A stretch of 64,000 bases of DNA from Spirosoma radiotolerans. Its GTDB lineage: Bacteria > Bacteroidota > Bacteroidia > Cytophagales > Spirosomataceae. The translations under genes and the position numbers were made by a program. The stretch spans positions 372,001-436,000 of the forward strand of contig NZ_CP010429.1 in assembly GCF_000974425.1 (NCBI RefSeq). Reading direction: 5' to 3'. The notes beneath the pieces were generated by a model, which made no database searches, had not been told where the DNA came from, and saw only the letters and a program-made list of their open reading frames with translations. Below are positions 25,729 through 34,717 of the stretch, one piece after another; within the stretch, counting starts at the first letter, position 1; each line of letters begins with the position of its first letter.

Positions 25729-27333
25729 TCAAGCGCTTTTCTTTCCATATCTACGAAATGCTTGAACGAATTGGTACAGAAAGTAACCAATGACTATCCG
25801 GCTTAGTACGTCTAGTACTCTAGCTTTACGAGGGATAATGTATTCTGCTGATAATTTTGTGTGATTTTCAAAAATGTATAATTGCTCTGGTATATAATCA
25901 GCCTTGTGAAGAGGATTCATGAATTCTAGTAAGTATGATTCTATTTCATGAAAATTGTTTAAAGTGTGATCCGTTGCAGGTAATGATAACTTGTATCCTA
26001 AAGAGTTACAGTACAAAGAAAAAAGAAAAACGGAGACAATTAGTGAAGAGATAAGACCCTTTATCCAACTTTGGCCATAGTTTGATGATACTTTACTTAA
26101 TAGTAGATTAAGCTTTTCCCAGCCATTCTCAGAATAGCTAAGGGACTTAAAATAACTATCCATTTCTTTTGCATAATAATTACCAGATTCTACAAAATCT
26201 CCACGATTCTCATATATTTTCTTTATTTGGCTGTAGCCTAACCTTTGTTGTTTATAAAATTCTTCACTTTTGTTTACAGGGACGCTTATTAAATCGGGCA
26301 TATTAGTTCCTGCTAAGAACACTTCAGTTATCTTAGAATAAGCAAATTCAAAGTTAAATTCATTTAGGTTGCAGCCTATAAAATCTATCTTACCTAAATT
26401 CGAGTATTCAATAGAAATTTTGGCTTTAATATTATTGTTATTTGTTAACGTTAAGATAGGCCTAATTAAATCTTCATGTTCTTTCCTTCTATACTTTTCA
26501 GGAAAGCGAAGCATCTTAAGGGTAGTATTTTTAAAATTACTTTTATTGATGTCTTTGAAGCTTATATATCCATGGTTACTAAAATTATCAAAAATAATTT
26601 GATTGATTTTAAAATCTGAAAAATAAAGTTTTGAATCTTTATGTACAGTTATATTTTTGAAGTACATGTAGTTTATGATTGGGTTATTAACTACTGTTAT
26701 GTTTATAGGGTTTTCATTAATAAAATGTAATTCATTTATAAAAAAAGGGTTTGAATGATCTTTTCTACTAGTACCTATTCGAAACTTTTCTGCAATAATT
26801 TTACCACTTATTTCAAACTTGTCTTTGAAGTATCCATCTGAAATAAGAATTAAAGATTTTGCTTCACAGTCTTCTAAAGTAAAAATATAATTGAAAACAG
26901 CCTCACCGCCAATCTGTAATTGATCAAATTTACCACTAATACTAACCCAGCCTTTATAGTATCCTCCTGAGAATCTTAACACTGAAAAAGAAGCATTATA
27001 AATAGATATATAACTGTTATGCGTACTACCTAGATTAACAGACGATTTAAATTCTCCTCCGCAAATATAAAATGAGTTTTCAAACACTCCTTTGTCAAGG
27101 TACATCACACCATTAAATGTTCCTCCCCATATATATATTATTTCATTTGTATTAAATGTATCAGTTAGATGGATATCCTCATTTATGATGACGTCATCTA
27201 TAACTACGCTTTTGTATGGCTGATCTTCTACATGTTTGAAAAAGTGTTCATAAGTTGGATTATTTCTTAAAGTGCCATCTATTATATTGATGAATTCTAC
27301 TGCACTAAGAACTTTGTCAATTGCATTATACAT
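25729..27333 (-). CDS. Membrane protein with beta-helix-like repeats
   Basis: A 534-aa protein, ATG at 27333. Residues about 40-330 consist of irregular repeats alternating hydrophobic and polar residues (GGTFNGVMYLDKGVFENSFY, then GGYYKGWVSISGKFDQL), like pentapeptide or polymer-forming beta-solenoids. A soluble helical link (KSEEFYKQQRLGYSQIKKIY) follows. Two transmembrane helices lie at about 420-440 (IKGLISSLIVSVFLFSLYC) and 505-525 (VLDVLSRIVIGYFLYQFVQ), separated by a polar loop. It is the last gene before the right att site. The two-helix end resembles small ion-channel or anchor modules, so a membrane effector is one option, but no family is recognised. Confidence 0.65.
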   Translation of the reverse strand: MYNAIDKVLSAVEFINIIDGTLRNNPTYEHFFKHVEDQPYKSVVIDDVIINEDIHLTDTFNTNEIIYIWGGTFNGVMYLDKGVFENSFYICGGEFKSSVNLGSTHNSYISIYNASFSVLRFSGGYYKGWVSISGKFDQLQIGGEAVFNYIFTLEDCEAKSLILISDGYFKDKFEISGKIIAEKFRIGTSRKDHSNPFFINELHFINENPINITVVNNPIINYMYFKNITVHKDSKLYFSDFKINQIIFDNFSNHGYISFKDINKSNFKNTTLKMLRFPEKYRRKEHEDLIRPILTLTNNNNIKAKISIEYSNLGKIDFIGCNLNEFNFEFAYSKITEVFLAGTNMPDLISVPVNKSEEFYKQQRLGYSQIKKIYENRGDFVESGNYYAKEMDSYFKSLSYSENGWEKLNLLLSKVSSNYGQSWIKGLISSLIVSVFLFSLYCNSLGYKLSLPATDHTLNNFHEIESYLLEFMNPLHKADYIPEQLYIFENHTKLSAEYIIPRKARVLDVLSRIVIGYFLYQFVQAFRRYGKKSA

Positions 27334-27353
27334 AACAGAAATGATATGAATCC

Positions 27354-27412
27354 GTCAACAAAACCGTCACCAAATAATAAAATAAATGGGTTAACTTGCA
27401 GAACGTCAACAA
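27354..27412. repeat. GTCAACAAA repeats near the right end (putative recombinase arm sites)
   Basis: GTCAACAAA at 27354-27362, GTCACCAAA at 27366-27374 and GTCAACAAG at 27405-27413 match the tandem repeats near the left end. They lie between the last cargo gene and the tRNA. Confidence 0.45.
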
Positions 27413-27420
27413 GTTAACCC
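27388..27420. repeat. 10-bp inverted repeat inside the right att region
   Basis: 27388-27397 and 27411-27420 are exact reverse complements with a 13-nt loop holding one GTCAACAA word. It lies 10 bp from the att core. A binding site or a terminator for transcripts crossing the junction is possible. Confidence 0.4.
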
Positions 27421-27429
27421 AATATAAAT

Positions 27430-27444
27430 GTAGTCCCGACGGGA
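27430..27444. repeat. Right attachment repeat overlapping the tRNA 3' end
   Basis: Exact 15-bp match to 11206-11220. It overlaps the acceptor and T-arm 3' strand, so integration leaves the tRNA intact. Confidence 0.85.
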
Positions 27445-27502
27445 ATCGAACCCATATCAAGCGTTTAGGAAACGCTTATTCTATCCGTTGAACTACGGGA
27501 CC
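27431..27502 (-). tRNA. tRNA-Arg (anticodon CCT)
   Basis: Read on the minus strand, a 72-nt cloverleaf is complete: 7-bp acceptor stem starting GGTCCCG, a D-arm, anticodon stem AGCGT/ACGCT with loop TTCCTAA (anticodon CCT, decoding AGG), and a T-arm with GGTTCGATTCC. CCA is not encoded. Its 3' end is the integration target of the element. hflX lies upstream on the same strand. Confidence 0.95.
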
Positions 27503-27530
27503 AAAAAAGGAGCGGTCATAGTGACCGCTC
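27503..27530 (-). terminator. Intrinsic terminator of hflX
   Basis: A 9-bp stem (27510-27518 with 27522-27530), a 3-nt loop and a T6 tract on the minus strand, 31 bp after the hflX stop and directly before the tRNA. Confidence 0.85.
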
Positions 27531-27560
27531 GCTTGTTTATGCAAAATTGCTGAAAATCCC

Positions 27561-28841
27561 TCAACCAGCCAAACCATCGCCAAAGTCATCTGCTGATTCG
27601 CTGAGCGGAACGCCTACCCAGTTTGGGTAAATAAAGTAATGTTTCTCTTTCACCAGCGTATAGAGCAACTCCCGTAACTCGCCTACATTCTCGCCCGTTT
27701 CAGCTGAGATAAAGGCTACATAGTCTGCTTTCTGAGACAGATACGTTTTCTTCAGGTACTCCAGCGCGGTTTTCCGGCGCACGGCCACTGGAATCATCAC
27801 TTCTTCGGCTCCGTTGAACACCTCGTCTTCTTCCGGCAATTCGGCTTTCTCCATCCAGGAATCTTTCGGAGAGAACCGATCCATTTTGTTGAAAACCAGT
27901 ACCATCGGTTTATCAGCCGCTTTGATGTCGGCCAGTGTCGCGTTTACGACTTCAATCTGCTCCTCAAAGTTTGGATGGGATACATCCACGACATGAACCA
28001 GAATGTCAGCTTCGCGCACCTCGTCGAGCGTCGATTTAAACGATTCGATCAGCATCGTGGGCAGTTTACGAATGAACCCCACGGTGTCGGTCAGCAAAAA
28101 TGGAATATTGCCCAGAGTCACCTTGCGCACCGTCGAATCGACCGTTGCAAACAGCTTGTTTTCGGCGAATACGTCGGTTTTTGCCAGAGTACGCATCAAT
28201 GTAGATTTTCCGACGTTGGTGTATCCTACCAAAGCTACCCGCACCAGGCGGTCACGCTCTTTACGGCGGGTCACGCTTTGCTTGTCAATCTTTTCAAGTT
28301 TCTCCTTCAAAAAGGCAATCCGGTCTTTCACGATCCGGCGGTCGGTTTCCAGCTCTTTTTCCCCCGGCCCACGCATCCCCACACCACCCTTCTGGCTGGT
28401 TAAGTGGCTCCACATCCGGGTCAGGCGGGGGTACATATACTGGTATTGCGCCAACTCAACCTGTACGCGGGACTGAGCAGTTTGCGCCCGCATCGAGAAA
28501 ATATTCAGGATGAGCAGGCTACGATCCAGGACTTTGATTTCTTTGAAACTATCTTCCAGATTTCGCACCTGAGAGGGCGTCAGGTCATCATCGAAAATGA
28601 TGCAGTCGACAGGATTATCCAGAATGAATGTCTGAATTTCTTCCAGCTTGCCTTTACCAACAAACGTGCGGTTGTCTGGGTGCTCAAGTTTTTGCGTAAA
28701 CGACTTAATCGTTTTAACGCCCGACGTTTCGGCCAGAAAGGCCAATTCATCCAGGTAATCTTTCGTCTGCTCGGCCGTCTGTTTTTGGGTAATCAGAGCG
28801 ACCAGAACAGCGGTTTCGAGTGGTTTATGTGTGTCGAACAT
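27561..28841 (-). CDS. hflX: Ribosome-associated GTPase HflX
   Basis: A 426-aa GTPase. The HflX-specific N-terminal domain (about 1-180) ends in the glycine-rich GPGEKELETDRR segment. The G domain follows with G1 GYTNVGKST, the G3 motif DTVGF, and G4 NKMD. HflX binds ribosomes and is known to rescue or split stalled 70S particles under heat or antibiotic stress. Length and motifs are standard. It lies 147 bp downstream of the MATE exporter gene across a terminator, and ends at its own terminator beside tRNA-Arg. Confidence 0.97.
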   Translation of the reverse strand: MFDTHKPLETAVLVALITQKQTAEQTKDYLDELAFLAETSGVKTIKSFTQKLEHPDNRTFVGKGKLEEIQTFILDNPVDCIIFDDDLTPSQVRNLEDSFKEIKVLDRSLLILNIFSMRAQTAQSRVQVELAQYQYMYPRLTRMWSHLTSQKGGVGMRGPGEKELETDRRIVKDRIAFLKEKLEKIDKQSVTRRKERDRLVRVALVGYTNVGKSTLMRTLAKTDVFAENKLFATVDSTVRKVTLGNIPFLLTDTVGFIRKLPTMLIESFKSTLDEVREADILVHVVDVSHPNFEEQIEVVNATLADIKAADKPMVLVFNKMDRFSPKDSWMEKAELPEEDEVFNGAEEVMIPVAVRRKTALEYLKKTYLSQKADYVAFISAETGENVGELRELLYTLVKEKHYFIYPNWVGVPLSESADDFGDGLAG

Positions 28842-28950
28842 GGATATGCTTAAAGGTGATTAGGCGGTTTATTACTTGCGGAAAATGAACTGAATCATGC
28901 GCAGAAAAAGCGATAAGCCTACAAATTATAACGGGCCATATTGGGTAAAA

Positions 28951-28976
28951 GTTTCGGCCATGACCCCCGCCGAAAC
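28951..28976 (-). terminator. Intrinsic terminator of the MATE gene
   Basis: An 8-bp stem (28951-28958 with 28969-28976) whose minus-strand 3' side is followed by TTTT; 12 bp after the MATE stop codon. Confidence 0.7.
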
Positions 28977-28988
28977 AAGCCGGTATCA

Positions 28989-30374
28989 TCAGACCTGAAC
29001 CGTTTTCCAGCGTCCCCGACGGAAGACCAGAACCGCAATACCGGCCAGCAATGTTTCACTGATGGCCACCGACCAGAACACGCCAGGAGGTCCCCAGTTA
29101 AACACATGAGCCAGGGTATACGCCAACGGAATTTCAACCAGCCAGAAACACACAATGTTGATCATTGTTGGGGTACGGGTGTCTCCGGCACCGTTGAGCG
29201 ACTGGCTTAGCACCATACCATAGGCCATAAACAGATACCCCAGACAGAATATCCGAAGGCATTCGACGGCAATGGCAACCACGTGAACGTTGTTGTCGAA
29301 CAGACCAACAATAGGCGTGGCACCCAGAAAAAAAGCAATGCCTACGGCCGCTAAAAAGAGCATGTTGCAGAAAGCCGCCCGCCACGCGGATGTTTCGGCA
29401 CGTTCGGGCTGTCCGGCCCCCAGGTTCTGCCCAACCAGTGTGGCGGCTGCGTTGGCAAGTCCCCACGAAGGCAAAATCGTGAACACAATGATGCGGATGG
29501 CAATGGTATAACCGGCTACCACATCGCTGCCAAACGTTGACAGAATGCGTGTCAGGAATATCCAACTGGCTGAACCAACCAGGAATTGACTGGTTCCACC
29601 GATGGCCAGACTGAGCAAGTTTCGGATAAGACCGGCGTCTGGCACGACGTCGGAACGAAGAACCTGGATAGCTCCTTTAGCTCGGGTCAGGGCATACAAC
29701 TGGTATAAAACTCCGATCGTTCGGCCAATGGTGGTGGCCACGGCTGATCCCATGACGCCTAGTTCGGGAATAGGGCCCAGTCCGAAAATAAACACCGGGC
29801 AGAGCACAATGTTGACGCCGTTAGCCAGCCACAGCGACCGCATCGCTACGGACGCATCGCCCGACCCACGCAGACAACCACTCAAGGTATACAGCAGCAT
29901 TATTGCCGGTGAACTGGCGAAAATCATCCGGGTGAAATTTACGCCATTTCCGATCAGCCGTTGGTCGGCCCCCATCAGATGCAGGATGTTTTCGGCAAAC
30001 ACAAAACCGGCAACACCCATCAACAGGCTCATCGCAATAGAGACGAGAATTACCTGCCCGGCTACCGTACCCGCGCCCCGGTGGTTGTCTTCCCCAACCC
30101 GTCGGGACACCAGGGCTGTTGCGGCCGTGCTGAGGCCAATGGCGATGGAATAGACAATGGTCAGGACCGACTCCGTCAGGCCCACGGTGGCAATGGCTTC
30201 TGTTCCGATTTTGGCAACGAAAAACACGTCGACTACGGCAAACAGCGATTCCATTACCATCTCCAGAATCATGGGAACTGACAACAGGAAGATAGCCCGG
30301 TTAATACTACCGGATGTGAAATTGGTTTCTGATCCACGCAATGCGGCCAGAAATAACCGAATAAATTTGGTCAT
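28989..30374 (-). CDS. MATE-family efflux transporter
   Basis: A 461-aa inner-membrane protein with about 12 hydrophobic helices arranged as two MatE repeats: the first begins near RAIFLLSVPMILEMVMESL, the second near residue 245 (IRNLLSLAIGGTSQFL). MATE proteins export cationic drugs or metabolites with Na+ or H+ antiport. The ATG at 30374 lies about 180 bp from a good promoter. The substrate is unknown. No regulator is adjacent. Length is typical for the family. Confidence 0.93.
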   Translation of the reverse strand: MTKFIRLFLAALRGSETNFTSGSINRAIFLLSVPMILEMVMESLFAVVDVFFVAKIGTEAIATVGLTESVLTIVYSIAIGLSTAATALVSRRVGEDNHRGAGTVAGQVILVSIAMSLLMGVAGFVFAENILHLMGADQRLIGNGVNFTRMIFASSPAIMLLYTLSGCLRGSGDASVAMRSLWLANGVNIVLCPVFIFGLGPIPELGVMGSAVATTIGRTIGVLYQLYALTRAKGAIQVLRSDVVPDAGLIRNLLSLAIGGTSQFLVGSASWIFLTRILSTFGSDVVAGYTIAIRIIVFTILPSWGLANAAATLVGQNLGAGQPERAETSAWRAAFCNMLFLAAVGIAFFLGATPIVGLFDNNVHVVAIAVECLRIFCLGYLFMAYGMVLSQSLNGAGDTRTPTMINIVCFWLVEIPLAYTLAHVFNWGPPGVFWSVAISETLLAGIAVLVFRRGRWKTVQV

Positions 30375-30554
30375 TGGGACAATGGATTATGTCGAGTCGA
30401 TGTGGTGACCGACAGTGCAGGAAGAATGGACGAACAGAAATGGCCAGCCCAGGCGGGCGGCAGAAATCAGAAGAAGAAAAACCGATAGTGCGGTTTTAAG
30501 CGAGGAAAATCATGGGCGTTGTCGGAGCCGCCAGCGCGGTCGCAGTTAAGGCTA

Positions 30555-30587
30555 CAAACCTACGCTTTTCTTTTTGAATAAACCAAA
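30555..30587 (-). promoter_or_regulatory. Bacteroidota-type promoter for the MATE gene
   Basis: On the minus strand TTTG (30584-30587) is followed after 21 nt by TAGGTTTG (30555-30562), fitting TTTG/TAnnTTTG. It reads toward the MATE start at 30374. Confidence 0.6.
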
Positions 30588-30740
30588 TACGCTTGAGCGA
30601 ACGGTCGTTATCGGCGGATTCACCCCGATAAAATGGACGACGCTATATGTATGGATAGCAGGATTTTGGCGATACTGGGTTAAAATCCGGATTTTCCTAA
30701 TTTCTGCATAATGCCCCTGAGGATTAGGGGTAAGGCCTCT

Positions 30741-30778
30741 AAACCAGCATCAACGACAACGTTCGTCAGTGCTGGTTT
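30741..30778. repeat. 9-bp stem-loop in the intergenic region
   Basis: 30741-30749 and 30770-30778 are exact reverse complements around a 20-nt loop with a further short pair. No T-run follows on either strand, so it is an isolated hairpin of unknown role. Confidence 0.45.
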
Positions 30779-30892
30779 GCGTATAGAACTATCCAAATAA
30801 CAAACTTGTATTTTCCTGACTTTGTCGGCTTTGGTTCATAAACCGGCACGTTTTCACTCTTAATAGGTCAGGGTAGGGTTGGCACTTACTAC

Positions 30893-30923
30893 TTTGTAGG
30901 TTACTGTTTTTTAAATACATTTG
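30893..30923 (+). promoter_or_regulatory. Near-consensus Bacteroidota promoter without an adjacent gene
   Basis: TTTG (30893-30896), exactly 19 nt, TACATTTG (30916-30923). Predicted transcription starts near 30,930, about 470 nt before the next plus-strand gene. Only a 9-codon frame starting with ATGGGCAGC lies just downstream. Confidence 0.6.
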
Positions 30924-31396
30924 CCAACAGTGAAACATATGGGCAGCTTTATGTATAGTGTCATATAATTATGTAGCCTAATAAATGATTATATAAACTA
31001 ATATTATGTTTTACATGAAGCACCTATAATCAGTATCTATTAATTCATTGGATTCGATTGGTAACAAATCAATGTCTGCTATAGAAAAGGAATTAGAAGC
31101 AACAGTAGCATTTAGCGTGATAGGCGTGTAGAGTTTCAGAGCATTTAATACGCATATCGGGCTGTCTTCCGAAAAAAAGTTTAGTGCATTAAAAGCAAGT
31201 GGCAGTCTGCATTTTGGCGTTTTATTCGCATAGAACACCTTTCTCTAGTTATGAGATATAGTTCATAATCTTTAGTAATTCTTTACTAAGGTTGATTTTT
31301 TCACTTGATCAGAGTAGCTTCAAAGTAAATAGGCTAGTAAATCTTGTTGCTCAACGTAGTAAATAGTATACTTCCTTCTTTTTAACTAAACAGGTC

Positions 31397-32128
31397 ATGA
31401 TCAACCACACCTATCTAATTGTTGACGATTCACCGGCAGACGTAGAGTTACTTAAACATCAGCTTAGTCTGATCCCAATTTTAAAACAAGTCTTTGTATG
31501 TGGGGCTGTGAATGAGGCCCTGGCACACCTGATGACGCAACCTTGCCATTTACTGTTCCTGGATCTAAATCTCCCTGGCCAGCTGGGCATCGATTGGTTG
31601 CGAACCTCACCACACCGCCCACCAGTGATCGTGACCACTAGCTCGTCCGATTACGCGCTGGATTGCTATGACCTCGAAATTGTTGATTATTTGGTTAAAC
31701 CCTATACGACTGATCGGCTGATGCGTGCCATTAGCCGCACGTTTGATGACAAGATCTCTAAACCACGGGTTGATTCTCAGAACATATTTCTACACGTCAA
31801 CAGGCGACTTCGAAAATTCAATTTTCACGACATCATGTACTTCGAAGCCTTCGCGGCTTATACTAAGATTCATACCGTGTCGGAAGTAGTGGTTACCAGT
31901 GAATCAATCTCCATGCTGGAAGATCGGTTGCCCTCCAGCCAATTTATCCGTATCCAGAAATCATACATCATCAACCTGGATAAATTGACCACCATCGAGC
32001 ACCGCGCTGTCTGGCTGAACGAAACAAAATTGCCCGTTGGCCAGCGTTTTCGGGAAACGATCGGGGAGTTGTTCCGTAGTAAATCCAGCAAAATAGACAA
32101 TATTGACTGGGCTAGTCATGATGCCTAG
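31397..32128 (+). CDS. LytTR-family response regulator (paired with the kinase)
   Basis: A 243-aa regulator. The receiver domain (1-120) has the acid pair in LIVDDSP, phosphoacceptor Asp56 in LLFLDLNLPG, and the conserved Lys-Pro in DYLVKPY. The LytTR DNA-binding domain (about 135-235) has IFLHVNRRLRKFNFHDIMYF and IRIQKSYIINLDKL. The 3' end overlaps the kinase gene by about 11 bp, so the pair is translationally coupled. It probably responds to signals sensed by the TPR kinase. Its targets are unknown; the adjacent surface-protein locus is one candidate. Confidence 0.95.
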   Translation: MINHTYLIVDDSPADVELLKHQLSLIPILKQVFVCGAVNEALAHLMTQPCHLLFLDLNLPGQLGIDWLRTSPHRPPVIVTTSSSDYALDCYDLEIVDYLVKPYTTDRLMRAISRTFDDKISKPRVDSQNIFLHVNRRLRKFNFHDIMYFEAFAAYTKIHTVSEVVVTSESISMLEDRLPSSQFIRIQKSYIINLDKLTTIEHRAVWLNETKLPVGQRFRETIGELFRSKSSKIDNIDWASHDA

Positions 32129-34106
32129 GCAATGGGTTGTTCGGGTAAGCACGTTGCTTATCTTAGCCAGCTCGCTGACAAGCCTCAAAGGGCAGCCAAT
32201 CGACGCGCTCACCGGTCGGTTGATTGCCTGTGCTGATTCGGCCCACAAGCTGATGAGCACAAACCACAACAGCGAAGCATTTACGCTGCTCAATACTGCG
32301 CTACAAGGGCCTCTACGACACCAATCTAAACTGGGAACCAGTCATTTACTCTATGAAATGGCGCGCCTGGAACGCAAACGGGGCCACCTTGATCAGTCTC
32401 TTCTACTACTGAAGCAGGCCGATACGCTGGCTATTCAGACGCACCGGATTAGGCTGTTGGGCCGGATTAATTATGCACTAAGTGTTGTTTATACCGATCT
32501 GGGCGATTACGCTACGGCTATAAATTACTGTTATCGTACGTTGCAATACAACGATAAGGAAAACGATCGAATACCGGCTACCTACGGGCTGCTTCGTGAA
32601 ATTCATCAGCATATGGGCAATGACATACTCTCGTTGAATTACGCAGAGCAAGCTCTTCGATTGATGAGTCGCTCGACAAACCCAGAGGATCGTATTATCT
32701 ATTTCATAACGATGGCTGAACGAAAGGCCCGGGAGAAAAAATACCCTGAAGCGCTTGCTTATATGAACAAGGCGGCCACCTTTACCCCCCTAAAGTTTGG
32801 TCCGAGTGTAGTGACTCATCAAGAAACTATATACGTCAACATAGCCCTCTTCTACTTAAAAATGGGTAACTGGCAATTGGCCAGTGTTGCCATCAACAAA
32901 GCCGCTCAGTGGGAAAAAGTTGATAAATCCTTTATTTCAAAGGCGTACATATACCTTCGAATGGCCGACATTCAGGTGGCCCAGCGGCATTATCATCACG
33001 CTATGTTACTGGCAAGCCGGGCCGTTCGTGCGGCACGCCTGAGCCATCGCCCGGATGTAGTGCTGATGACGCTCGATAGCCTGCAGCATCTTCAATTTCT
33101 CGATGGCCAGCATCAGGCGGCCTGGTTAACGGCTCAGCGGGTTCGGCAACTGAGCGATAGCCTGGCATCGGTAGCGAAAACCAAAGCTGTTGCCGATCTG
33201 GATACCCGCTATAAGGTAGCCGCTAAAGAAGCGACTATTCAGGAACTCCGTAACGAAGCGACCATTCAAAAGCTCCTTGGCGACGTACGACAGCGTGCCT
33301 TAAAGGACGCGAACCAGCAACAGACCCGACTTTTGTGGATAGCCTTCTCCCTGACCTTTGGAATGGTTGGCGTCGGGTTCATGCTCTGGCGATCCCAACA
33401 GTTGCAGCAGGAAACCGAAGAGCAACGGCAACTGCTGGAAAGCCAGGCCACAGAATTACAAGAGCTTAGCTATTATAAAGACAAACTATTCGGCATGGTG
33501 AGCCATGATTTGCGCGTGCCCGTCATTGCTCTGAAGCGGATTGTTGCCGGCAAACAGACCTATCCGACGGTCGATGAATGGCATACGTTCCGGGCTACAC
33601 TGACAACCCATATCGAACAATTCTATACCTTGGTCAATAACGTATTATACTGGTCGCTGGGCCAGCGGGGACAGGTCAGGCTTAAAGTTAATTTGTTCTT
33701 TCTGGATGAACTCATTGCCGATAGTATTGAGACACTGTCGGCTGAAATCAGCCAAAAGCGCCTTGTTTTAGTGAATCATGTAGCGCACGAGCCGCTCGTA
33801 GTTGATGAAAATACAACGGGTCTGGTTCTTCGAAATTTGCTGCATAATGCCATTAAGTTTACCCCCGTTGGTGGAACGATCACCCTGCGTTCGCTGCGAA
33901 ACGACGATAAGCTTGTGCTAATGATCCGTGACACCGGGCCAGGCCTCACTGCCACACGCCATCAGCGAAATAACAAGCTATCCAGCACAGGTCTGGGACT
34001 GGCTGTATCCGAAGAACTGATGACTCTTTCCGGAGGAGAGCTGCGTATTGATGAGGTGGAGCCTCATGGTACGGAAGTAGTCTTAAGCTGGCCACTGGCT
34101 GCGTAA
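32118..34106 (+). CDS. TPR-domain sensor histidine kinase
   Basis: About 662 aa from ATG at 32118 (ATG 32121 and TTG 32103 are alternatives). A signal peptide is followed by a periplasmic region of TPR-like repeats (about 60-340, with RINYALSVVYTDLGDYATAI), a coiled coil, one transmembrane helix (LLWIAFSLTFGMVGVGFML) and a second coiled coil. The HisKA box is MVSHDLRVP. The ATPase domain has the N box LLHNAIKFTP, G1 DTGPGL and G2 STGLGLAVSEEL. TPR kinases of this type are typical of Bacteroidota. It is encoded directly after its LytTR partner, with overlapping ends. The signal is unknown. Confidence 0.93.
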   Translation: MMPRQWVVRVSTLLILASSLTSLKGQPIDALTGRLIACADSAHKLMSTNHNSEAFTLLNTALQGPLRHQSKLGTSHLLYEMARLERKRGHLDQSLLLLKQADTLAIQTHRIRLLGRINYALSVVYTDLGDYATAINYCYRTLQYNDKENDRIPATYGLLREIHQHMGNDILSLNYAEQALRLMSRSTNPEDRIIYFITMAERKAREKKYPEALAYMNKAATFTPLKFGPSVVTHQETIYVNIALFYLKMGNWQLASVAINKAAQWEKVDKSFISKAYIYLRMADIQVAQRHYHHAMLLASRAVRAARLSHRPDVVLMTLDSLQHLQFLDGQHQAAWLTAQRVRQLSDSLASVAKTKAVADLDTRYKVAAKEATIQELRNEATIQKLLGDVRQRALKDANQQQTRLLWIAFSLTFGMVGVGFMLWRSQQLQQETEEQRQLLESQATELQELSYYKDKLFGMVSHDLRVPVIALKRIVAGKQTYPTVDEWHTFRATLTTHIEQFYTLVNNVLYWSLGQRGQVRLKVNLFFLDELIADSIETLSAEISQKRLVLVNHVAHEPLVVDENTTGLVLRNLLHNAIKFTPVGGTITLRSLRNDDKLVLMIRDTGPGLTATRHQRNNKLSSTGLGLAVSEELMTLSGGELRIDEVEPHGTEVVLSWPLAA

Positions 34107-34717
34107 GCCTTGCTGGATGATAGAAACTGACCGAGGCTCCCACCACTTAAACGGAACCTTGGGAACAAAGACCATGCCAAGTGGCACGAGTGACGAATTG
34201 AAAAAAATCCATTTGAGATAGATAATGACTTTTCGTAGTCATAAAACACCATGTTATTAGTAATTAACACTGTTATATACTTATTAAAAGTAATTTTTTA
34301 CTAGTTTGGCCGCACAATTGCTATTTAGGTATATAACCGTAACTTACTTAACCTGAATAAAATCAAACTATATGTCGTGACTGTATACGTTAAGAATAGC
34401 CATCAGGCTTTCAACTATCGAGTTCATGGCTTGTCTGGATCTTAGATACCTGGGCCTATTCACGAATGCCGTGCCCATAGAACAGTACCTTGTTCGGTAA
34501 ACATAAGTGGGCGCTTCCAATGTAAGGGGTAGCTAGTGAACCGGTGATTTGTCTGAGCCAGGCCAGTCTCTGGCTGTATAACCTACACAGGTCAGACTAG
34601 GGCGGCTACACTTATAGACGCCACTGGTAAAGTAAATGCTTTAAGGCTGGCCTGTGGTCACGGAACGATACCGGGCTTTGGCTTACTCATAGTGTTTCCA
34701 CAGGTTAACTAAATCTT
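34107..34717. other. Intergenic region after the kinase gene
   Basis: 611 bp with a small hairpin (ATGACT/AGTCAT near 34,223) and AT-rich stretches. No RNA gene, promoter word of the TAnnTTTG type or reading frame with coding character was seen. It separates the two-component pair from the next orphan gene. Confidence 0.45.

Larger units (their letters stand above)
11206..27444. mobile_element. 16.2-kb integrative element in tRNA-Arg(CCT), with defence-type cargo
   Basis: The exact 15-bp sequence at the 3' end of tRNA-Arg (27430-27444) recurs at 11206-11220, and a tyrosine recombinase starts 186 bp inside the left repeat. The interior holds an HTH protein, a DUF3987 protein and a primase-like protein (a replication module), then AT-rich cargo genes. 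No relaxase, type IV secretion, capsid or portal gene was recognised, so this looks like a non-conjugative integrative element or satellite that depends on a helper, or a decayed element. The cargo (restriction-modification, HEPN, cyclase, nuclease) is that of a defence island. Base composition of the right part is clearly lower in GC than the host genes on either side. Confidence 0.85.
30375..31396. other. 1-kb intergenic region between the MATE and LytTR genes
   Basis: Holds the MATE promoter, an isolated stem-loop and a strong plus-strand promoter. A 75-codon frame on the minus strand (31011-31238) has an unremarkable composition without recognisable motifs and is not called as a gene. The rest is AT-rich with no RNA gene recognised. 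Confidence 0.5.

Noticed and set aside
31011..31238. 75-codon frame on the minus strand between the MATE and LytTR genes
   Set aside because: No motif, no promoter word or RBS on that strand and it crosses the likely leader of the LytTR transcript; composition alone is not enough to call a gene.
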